Source of the DNA: Candidatus Thorarchaeota archaeon
GTDB lineage: Archaea > Asgardarchaeota > Thorarchaeia > Thorarchaeales > Thorarchaeaceae
Assembly (NCBI GenBank): GCA_016839345.1
Contig: JAEOUL010000107.1
Location: 1-10,914 of the forward strand
Length of the DNA stretch: 10,914 bases
Reading direction: 5' to 3'
Shown: positions 6,568-10,914 of the stretch, in pieces
Layout: each line of letters opens with the position of its first letter
How positions within the stretch are numbered: the stretch's first letter is position 1
Made by a program: the position numbers and the translations under genes
The notes under the pieces: model-generated
What the model was told of the DNA's origin: nothing
The model's input: the letters and a program-made list of their open reading frames with translations, nothing else
Database searches by the model: none

Positions 6568-7836
6568 ATGAGCCGTTTGCAGGAAGATATTCATTCAGAA
6601 GAGTCCATCCTATACAGTGGACCCCCTGCAAGCAATACTTTTCTTGGCCTCAATAATTCCCTCTGGCGTGTTGCACTAGTAGCTGGCATAGCCCAACTCT
6701 CTGCAAGTATATGGACTTGGCAATTTGCTATCTCTCTGGAGGCATTTCTGATTCCATGGCAAATTGGAGTAGTATTCGCTGCCGGTACACTTGCAGGACT
6801 TTGCGGGTACGCACTTTCTGGGGCGCTTGCAGATCTTCTCGGACGAAAAATGGCTCTTGTAATCTCATTCATCCCTCAGGTCGTCGGGCTTCTATTACTC
6901 TATTTGTATCCAGTATGGCCATTTGTCATAGTTGCTTTCTCGCTACAATACTTTGGTTGGAGTTTTGTGTTAGTGATTTCAAGAACCATTCCAGCAGATG
7001 AGATTACAGCTGATATCAATCCAGCAGCAACACGAAAGATTACAATGGTAATGATGCCTGCATACGCAGTTGATGCGGCTAGTCCGATCTTAGCAGTTCT
7101 TCTTTTGCAATCAGGATTTCAGACGAGTGCACTTCTACTGGTTGGAATTATAGCGGCATGTTTTGCGATGACATTCTCTGTAGTTTTTGTAGAGGATAGA
7201 TATCCAATTGTACAAACTCTAGAAGAAAAGCCTGTTCAAAATCCCTTCAAAGAGCTAGGCAAATCATTTTGGAAGTTCACAGCTGCAATGATGGGGTACT
7301 ATACAGCATGGGGAATGGCAATACCATATCTAGGAATTCTAAGTGTAAATGAGTGGGGAATCAGTATAGATTACTTTGGACTGATGTCCAGTGTATTTTC
7401 AATTGTTTCCGTCTTATTGATGTACAATTTGAGCGGCATCGCGGGTCACCAAACAAGATTGGGTTTGTTTGTGAGCCTGATAGGAAATTCATTAATTATG
7501 GTAGTTATTGGACTAGGTTCGGGAGTCTGGTTCCTTCTTCTAGTGAATATGGTTTGGGCGGCCCCTATTTTAGTTTGGACCGCAACTGAAGGGGTTCTAA
7601 TGGTAAATGGAGTGCCTCCAGAGATGAAGGGGACAGCTATAGGTCTTTTCTCGTCAACCACATCAGCAACTGGCTTGTTTGCTGCTCCAATCGGTGCATT
7701 TGTATGGTCGTTATCAGGAAGTCTCAGATTCTTGTGGATTTTGTCGGGCGGACTTGCAGTAGGTTTTGCTATTGTTGCATGGTTTGCCTTGAAGAGGGTA
7801 AAGATACATTTTGGTAAAACGAGAATTTTGAGTTAG
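6568..7836 (+). CDS. Major facilitator superfamily transporter
   Basis: 422 residues from the ATG at 6568. After a polar N-terminus of about 30 residues, about 12 hydrophobic helices can be drawn, in two groups of six split by a polar loop near residues 210-235 (VEDRYPIVQTLEEKPVQNPF). The MFS motif A sits between helices 2 and 3 as GALADLLGRK (residues 85-94); in the C-terminal half, EGVLMVNGVPPEMKGTAIGL (about 349-368) occupies the region of the matching loop before helix 11. It should be a secondary transporter in the cytoplasmic membrane. I cannot name a substrate: there is no close family motif and the neighbours (tRNA upstream, regulatory cassette downstream) do not suggest one. It appears to be a single-gene unit with its own TATA-like box and a stem-loop 30 bases after its stop. 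Confidence 0.88.
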   Translation: MSRLQEDIHSEESILYSGPPASNTFLGLNNSLWRVALVAGIAQLSASIWTWQFAISLEAFLIPWQIGVVFAAGTLAGLCGYALSGALADLLGRKMALVISFIPQVVGLLLLYLYPVWPFVIVAFSLQYFGWSFVLVISRTIPADEITADINPAATRKITMVMMPAYAVDAASPILAVLLLQSGFQTSALLLVGIIAACFAMTFSVVFVEDRYPIVQTLEEKPVQNPFKELGKSFWKFTAAMMGYYTAWGMAIPYLGILSVNEWGISIDYFGLMSSVFSIVSVLLMYNLSGIAGHQTRLGLFVSLIGNSLIMVVIGLGSGVWFLLLVNMVWAAPILVWTATEGVLMVNGVPPEMKGTAIGLFSSTTSATGLFAAPIGAFVWSLSGSLRFLWILSGGLAVGFAIVAWFALKRVKIHFGKTRILS

Positions 7837-7865
7837 AAGGTATTAACCAGAGTTCAATAAGATCT

Positions 7866-7899
7866 GTTTTAGGGTTGGACCTCTAAGTCCCACCAAAAC
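7866..7899 (+). terminator. Stem-loop downstream of the MFS gene
   Basis: GTTTT (7866-7870) pairs with AAAAC (7895-7899), and GGTTGGAC (7873-7880) with GTCCCACC (7887-7894) with one T/C mismatch; the loop is CTCTAA and AG (7871-7872) is bulged. This gives 12 pairs. There is no T-run after it, so it is not a classical intrinsic terminator; it could stabilise the 3' end of the MFS mRNA or be part of a small RNA. Confidence 0.4.
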
Positions 7900-7996
7900 C
7901 AAGAGAGTGGTCCCCATTCAACTCTGTATTCTCATCTAGAATCACCTTGCCTGAGAAGCATATTGATTAGTACAAAACAAAGATTCATAAATAGAT

Positions 7997-8028
7997 GTTA
8001 GAAATATATAACGTTAGAAATAGTTAAC
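7997..8028 (+). repeat. Tandem 16-bp palindromic operator over the promoter
   Basis: Two abutting 16-base units, 7997-8012 and 8013-8028, agree at 14 of 16 positions. Each is an inverted repeat of the form GTTA-N8-TAAC. The first unit contains the TATA box and the second lies between it and the expected transcription start, so a protein bound here would block TBP/TFB or polymerase. The HTH regulator encoded two genes downstream (8383-8589) is the obvious candidate ligand, a typical self-repression layout. Confidence 0.65.
8002..8011 (+). promoter_or_regulatory. TATA box of the membrane protein/HTH operon
   Basis: AAATATATAA, centred about 35 bases before the ATG at 8041, predicts a start near 8031 and a short leader holding GGTG (8031-8034). 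It is embedded in the first operator unit. Confidence 0.6.
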
Positions 8029-8040
8029 ATGGTGTAATGT

Positions 8041-8376
8041 ATGAAAGCTAATGCTGTGAGTTACTTGGGTTTCATGGGGGTTTTGGGATTCCTAGGACCC
8101 CTCACAGGGAATCTGGGTTATTATGGATTCTTTGGATTTCTGGGTTTCTTCAGTGCTTTTGGTGGAACTGGAAGTGATGAAAGGATTGAGAATAACATTA
8201 ATCGTGCCTGTAGGAATTCGTTCGTTGTAATTACAATAACGATGGCGTTCACTCTGGTTTATATCGCTTCATATGGAGGAATGAGTGCGTTTCCACTTGC
8301 CTTTTCCATACTCTTCATTGGGAGCATGCTAACATTTGTACTATCCTACTTCTACTACGACAGAAGGGGAGAGTGA
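8041..8376 (+). CDS. Small membrane protein, DUF3796-like, paired with an HTH regulator
   Basis: 111 residues. The N-terminal 41 residues are Gly/Phe/Leu rich with repeated GFLG-type units (YLGFMGVLGFLG, YYGFFGFLGFF), followed by a polar DERIENNINRACRNS segment (46-60) and two clear hydrophobic helices (about 61-79 and 82-104), ending in a charged DRRGE. From memory this arrangement resembles DUF3796 family proteins, which are often encoded beside XRE-type regulators; the family name is tentative. Function unknown; an integral membrane protein that may sense membrane state or modulate the regulator is inference. The stop at 8374-8376 is 6 bases before the HTH gene, so the two are co-transcribed from the operator-covered promoter at 7997-8028. 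Confidence 0.75.
   Translation: MKANAVSYLGFMGVLGFLGPLTGNLGYYGFFGFLGFFSAFGGTGSDERIENNINRACRNSFVVITITMAFTLVYIASYGGMSAFPLAFSILFIGSMLTFVLSYFYYDRRGE
8364..8371 (+). promoter_or_regulatory. Shine-Dalgarno site supporting the TTG start of the HTH gene
   Basis: AAGGGGAG lies in the end of the membrane protein gene, 11 bases before the TTG at 8383 and 23 before the ATG at 8395. It favours the TTG start, which also gives the usual N-terminus of this regulator group ([12 protein letters not shown]). Confidence 0.5.
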
Positions 8377-8382
8377 AACCTC

Positions 8383-8589
8383 TTGAAAACGAAAATGAAG
8401 GAGCTCAGGAAGGAACACAATCTGACTCAAGAGGAACTAGCTAGAAAAGTTGGTGTTCGGAGAGAAACTATTATCTTCCTTGAGAGAGGAAAATACAATC
8501 CATCCCTCAAGCTGGCATATAGAGTGGCAAAAACCTTGAAATCAAGAATTGAGGATGTATTCATTTTTGAGGAGTCTGATATGCAATAA
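8383..8589 (+). CDS. XRE/Cro-CI family HTH transcriptional regulator, single domain
   Basis: 68 residues, essentially one helix-turn-helix domain: [19 protein letters not shown] (residues 6-24), then the recognition helix region [21 protein letters not shown] (25-45), then [15 protein letters not shown]. The length and sequence are typical of the small stand-alone XRE regulators found with small membrane proteins. It starts with TTG, which may keep its level low; an internal ATG at 8395 would trim four residues. It is predicted to bind the two GTTA-N8-TAAC sites at 7997-8028 as a dimer on each and repress its own operon. The target outside the operon is unknown. Confidence 0.9.
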   Translation: MKTKMKELRKEHNLTQEELARKVGVRRETIIFLERGKYNPSLKLAYRVAKTLKSRIEDVFIFEESDMQ

Positions 8590-8735
8590 TCCCCTGAGAA
8601 AATCTTCGTACAACGCCTCTGGGAAGATAGATATCAATTGGAAAGCTCCAGGAGATCATGCACCTCCTGCAATCCGTCTTCCTCCTCACGAATTTCAAAT
8701 GATATATCTCGGTAGTCTAAAAATAGCCTCTATAG
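8590..8735. other. Intergenic region between converging genes
   Basis: 146 bases between the HTH stop and the Nudix stop. It has one short perfect inverted repeat, CAGGAG (8649-8654) and CTCCTG (8664-8669), and a 31-codon stop-free run without ATG on the minus strand (8634-8729). Nothing here can be called a gene. Confidence 0.4.
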
Positions 8736-9230
8736 TTAATCTACTGATTTACGTTTGTTCTTCATCCAAAGCTCTAATGCTTTTCTAGCAAACTTACCTG
8801 TGAGGCGCTCATATGCGTCCCTAGGAGGGAGGATGAATAATTCATCTACATCATCACCAGCTTCTGGCGTACCATCATAAACCTCAGCGATGAAAACAAT
8901 GAACACGAGATCCCTCTCACCCTTAATCATTGGATAGGAGGCAAGGAATTCAGTGATTCTAGCATGAAGGTTCGTTTCCTCCAAAATCTCGCGTTTGACA
9001 GCTTCCTCCAGACTCTCACCAGTCGAAACGTACCCTCCTGGCAGACCCCAGAGGTCCTTATTCTTTGAACTCACAATGACAAGTTTGGCATCATAGAAAA
9101 CAAGTGCTGCAACTACAGGAGTGGGATTGTTGTAGTAGAGCTGGTTGCATTTTGGACATTCAAAATTCCATTCTTTATCGGGGATAGAATTGAGATGATT
9201 ACCACAACGAGTACAAAAAGAATAGTCCAT
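8736..9230 (-). CDS. Nudix hydrolase with N-terminal zinc ribbon
   Basis: 164 residues from the ATG at 9230. A zinc ribbon (Cys6-x2-Cys9 and Cys25-x2-Cys28) precedes a Nudix fold. The Nudix box runs from Gly66 to Leu88: G-x5-E-x7-RE-I-L-EE-T-N-L, complete in its metal-binding RExxEE part but with Asn87 where Gly is usual. The family hydrolyses nucleoside diphosphates linked to another group, such as ADP-ribose, NAD(H) or dinucleotides; the NudC-like ribbon hints at a pyridine nucleotide or ADP-ribose substrate, which is inference. GAGG at 9240-9243 (minus strand) is 9 bases before this ATG; starts at 9245 or 9272 would add 5 or 14 residues before the ribbon. The methyltransferase gene ends 72 bases upstream, so one transcript is possible. 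Confidence 0.88.
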   Translation of the reverse strand: MDYSFCTRCGNHLNSIPDKEWNFECPKCNQLYYNNPTPVVAALVFYDAKLVIVSSKNKDLWGLPGGYVSTGESLEEAVKREILEETNLHARITEFLASYPMIKGERDLVFIVFIAEVYDGTPEAGDDVDELFILPPRDAYERLTGKFARKALELWMKNKRKSVD

Positions 9231-9302
9231 AGCTGCTAGCCTCATGGCTATAGTGAAATACATACGCTTCAATCTTTCCTATTCAAAAAAATTCGTGTGA
9301 CC

Positions 9303-10097
9303 TCAAGAAGTGACTTGTGATTTCTTACAGATGTAGAAGACATGAGTATACTTCTGTTCTGATCGTCTATCATACATCTTATCCCACTCCTCTCTCGAGT
9401 AGGTGGACCAATTTCCAGTATACATTTCCATCCAGTCTTCTTTCGAAATCCTTGTCCACCACCACGCGTCATTCCTTGTTCTTCTATCTACCCTTAGAGT
9501 TTCCAAGCCTTCTAAGTAGCCAATAATTTCATCATCATTGAAGAAGCTGTGCACGACTTCTTCATCACTGTGTTCAAACAACCAATACTCACCCGTTTCT
9601 CGCTCTTCCCCAGTTATTGGCCATGTGTCTATGGACGCAAAACCGAAGAAGAGATGGCCTCCTTTCTTCACAACTCGCTTCATCTCCTGAATAGCTTTTA
9701 GAGTGTCCTTTTTGGTCAGATGAACCATCGAGTAGAACTCATAGACAAGATCGAATGAATTGTCATCAAAAGGAATGTTTCTCATATCTCCCACTGAGAG
9801 ATTCACTTTCAAATCTCGATTCTTACAGAACTCTATTGCCGCTTCAATTTGAGTTTCAGAGAGATCTATTCCAAACGAGTTGAAACCATGTTCAGCAAAA
9901 AGGACTATGGGAGGTCTTTGCCCACCTGCACCACAGTCTAAGATTTTTCGTCCCAAGGATTTCCCAGTGATTTTCTCCTTTTCCCAAATGAACTCAAGGA
10001 ATCCGTAGACAGCAGACCTATGCACTACATCCACACGATCACTCTCAATACAAGTGCAACAGCTGATTAGCAAGTTTGGAGGAGTGATAAAACTCAT
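9303..10097 (-). CDS. Class I SAM-dependent methyltransferase
   Basis: 264 residues with a Rossmann methyltransferase core: motif I ILDCGAGG (52-59), acidic residue Asp78 after strand 2 in FGIDLSETQIEAA, then GDMRNIPFDDNSFDLVYEF (103-121) covering the adenine contact and motif IV region, and LKAIQEMKRVVKKGGHLFF (133-151), typical of the UbiE/Methyltransf_11 group. The C-terminal 60 residues are unusual, rich in Trp and Tyr (DAWWWTRISKEDWMEMYTGN, 210-229), and may shape the substrate site. Substrate unknown; a small molecule is more likely than RNA from the fold type. It is read away from the ornithine cyclodeaminase-like gene and towards the Nudix gene. The ATG at 10097 is the only early Met; the weakly conserved first 30 residues leave the start uncertain. 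Confidence 0.85.
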   Translation of the reverse strand: MSFITPPNLLISCCTCIESDRVDVVHRSAVYGFLEFIWEKEKITGKSLGRKILDCGAGGQRPPIVLFAEHGFNSFGIDLSETQIEAAIEFCKNRDLKVNLSVGDMRNIPFDDNSFDLVYEFYSMVHLTKKDTLKAIQEMKRVVKKGGHLFFGFASIDTWPITGEERETGEYWLFEHSDEEVVHSFFNDDEIIGYLEGLETLRVDRRTRNDAWWWTRISKEDWMEMYTGNWSTYSREEWDKMYDRRSEQKYTHVFYICKKSQVTS

Positions 10098-10214
10098 GAA
10101 ACCAGCAATAAGCTAACTTCAGCTCTTACAAACAATCAAGTGGCTCGATTATCGGAACCTATTTGGCACATGAATGTCCTTTCTTCTTCCTCTGGTTCGT
10201 GGAGTTGCAGTAAT
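10098..10214. promoter_or_regulatory. Divergent intergenic region between methyltransferase and cyclodeaminase-like genes
   Basis: 117 bases that must contain both promoters. I see no clear TATA box for either. GGAG (10201-10204) lies 10 bases before the ATG at 10215 and supports that start. Confidence 0.4.
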
Positions 10215-10914
10215 ATGGATGACACTATCATTTTGACACAATCAGAAGTCAAAGAATGCCTATCTATGAAAGAAGCAATTGACGCTGTACGGGTTGCTTA
10301 CTCAGCTTTTGCAAATGGTAGGGTTGAGATGCCCAATGTTCAACATCTTGACGTGAGCAAACACAACGGCGAGGTAGATGTCAAGTCTGGATACGTAGAG
10401 GATTTCAAACTGATTGGTACGAAAATTGCTTCGGGGTTCTATGAAAACCTAAAGAAAGGATTCCCTCCCGGAATTGCAGTGATTGTTCTATTAGACTTAG
10501 AAACCAGTATGCCAGTGGCGATAATGGATGGAACCTATATTACTGCATATAGAACAGGAGCAGCTGGAGCAATTGCAGCTCAAGTTCTCGCCAGAAAGAA
10601 CTCTAGTAATGTAGGTATTCTGGGAGCAGGAACTCAAGGAAGAATGCAGCTTCTTGCACTCAAAGAGATATTCGATGTCCAGAATGTGAAGATATGGGAC
10701 ATTGAAAGAGGACTGGCTGAGCGATATGAAAAAGAGATGTCTGTCAATGTGCAGGTTGTGGACAAACCAGAACAGGTGGTTCCTGATACAGATATCCTAG
10801 TAACAGCAACACCATCTAGAAAAGCACTCATTGGCGCAGATGTAATTCAAGAGGGACTTCATATCAATGCCATTGGAGCAGATGGGCCAGGGAAACAGGA
10901 ATTAGATCCAGATA
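10215..10914 (+). CDS. Ornithine cyclodeaminase/mu-crystallin family protein, 3' partial
   Basis: 233 residues are visible before the window ends; family members are about 310-340 residues. Seen in order: N-terminal substrate region with VKSGY (Lys57) and GTKIASGFYEN (Lys70), the YRTGAAGAIAA block (112-122, Arg113), the NAD(P)-binding glycine loop GAGTQG (137-142) with Asp162 in WDIE after the second strand, and GADGPGKQEL (221-230) with Asp223 at the position of the catalytic Asp of ornithine cyclodeaminase. The family includes ornithine cyclodeaminase, alanine dehydrogenase, pyrroline-2-carboxylate or ketimine reductases and iminosuccinate reductase, and the exact reaction cannot be chosen from these residues. 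An NAD(P)-dependent cytoplasmic amino or imino acid enzyme is the safe call. The gene diverges from the methyltransferase and runs off the right edge. Confidence 0.93.
   Translation, partial: MDDTIILTQSEVKECLSMKEAIDAVRVAYSAFANGRVEMPNVQHLDVSKHNGEVDVKSGYVEDFKLIGTKIASGFYENLKKGFPPGIAVIVLLDLETSMPVAIMDGTYITAYRTGAAGAIAAQVLARKNSSNVGILGAGTQGRMQLLALKEIFDVQNVKIWDIERGLAERYEKEMSVNVQVVDKPEQVVPDTDILVTATPSRKALIGADVIQEGLHINAIGADGPGKQELDPD

Noticed and set aside
8634..8729. Minus-strand 31-codon acidic run (FEIREEEDGLQEVHDLLELS) that reads like a protein C-terminus
   Set aside because: It has an in-frame stop just upstream, no ATG and no partner fragment; it could be a gene relic but cannot be supported.
8549..8788. 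Plus-strand 79-codon frame after the HTH gene
   Set aside because: It starts inside the HTH gene in another frame, overlaps the Nudix gene antisense, and has no recognisable sequence or ribosome site.

Overview
The window looks like an archaeal chromosome segment of moderate GC. The evidence is an archaeal-type CODH/ACS corrinoid protein pair (CdhD, CdhE), a tRNA-His gene with an encoded G-1, C73 and CCA and an intron-like insertion, and AT-rich TATA-like boxes about 25 bases ahead of several starts. An uncultured CODH/ACS-bearing lineage such as an Asgard archaeon (Thorarchaeia-like) would fit, but that placement is inference from the gene set and not demonstrated here.

Bases 1-5378 hold a plus-strand, probably co-transcribed block for one-carbon/acetyl-CoA metabolism: cdhD (5' end cut by the window edge), cdhE (start overlaps the cdhD stop as TAATG), a CooC-type nickel-insertion ATPase, and a family I CoA-transferase fused to a C-terminal GNAT acetyltransferase domain. 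Together they would move a methyl group from the tetrahydropterin/folate carrier onto the corrinoid protein, mature the Ni enzyme, and handle acetyl-CoA or another acyl-CoA product.

Bases 5400-6200 are a ragged junction: a small two-helix membrane protein, a doubtful 60-residue basic ORF on the minus strand, and the N-terminal quarter of a nitrilase-family amidohydrolase that is cut short. A tRNA-His(GTG) gene with about 27 extra bases in its D-loop follows (6362-6465), then an MFS transporter (6568-7836) with a stem-loop just downstream.

Bases 7997-8589 form a compact regulatory cassette: two abutting 16-bp GTTA-N8-TAAC sites lying on the TATA box, a small glycine/phenylalanine-rich membrane protein, and a 68-residue XRE-type HTH regulator. 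This looks like a self-repressing pair. The right end has a minus-strand methyltransferase followed by a zinc-ribbon Nudix hydrolase, and, diverging from them, the start of an ornithine cyclodeaminase/mu-crystallin family gene that runs off the window.

No CRISPR array, insertion sequence or transposase was seen. The items most worth a second look are the tRNA-His insertion, the GNAT-fused CoA-transferase next to CODH/ACS, and the tandem operator with its membrane protein/HTH pair.
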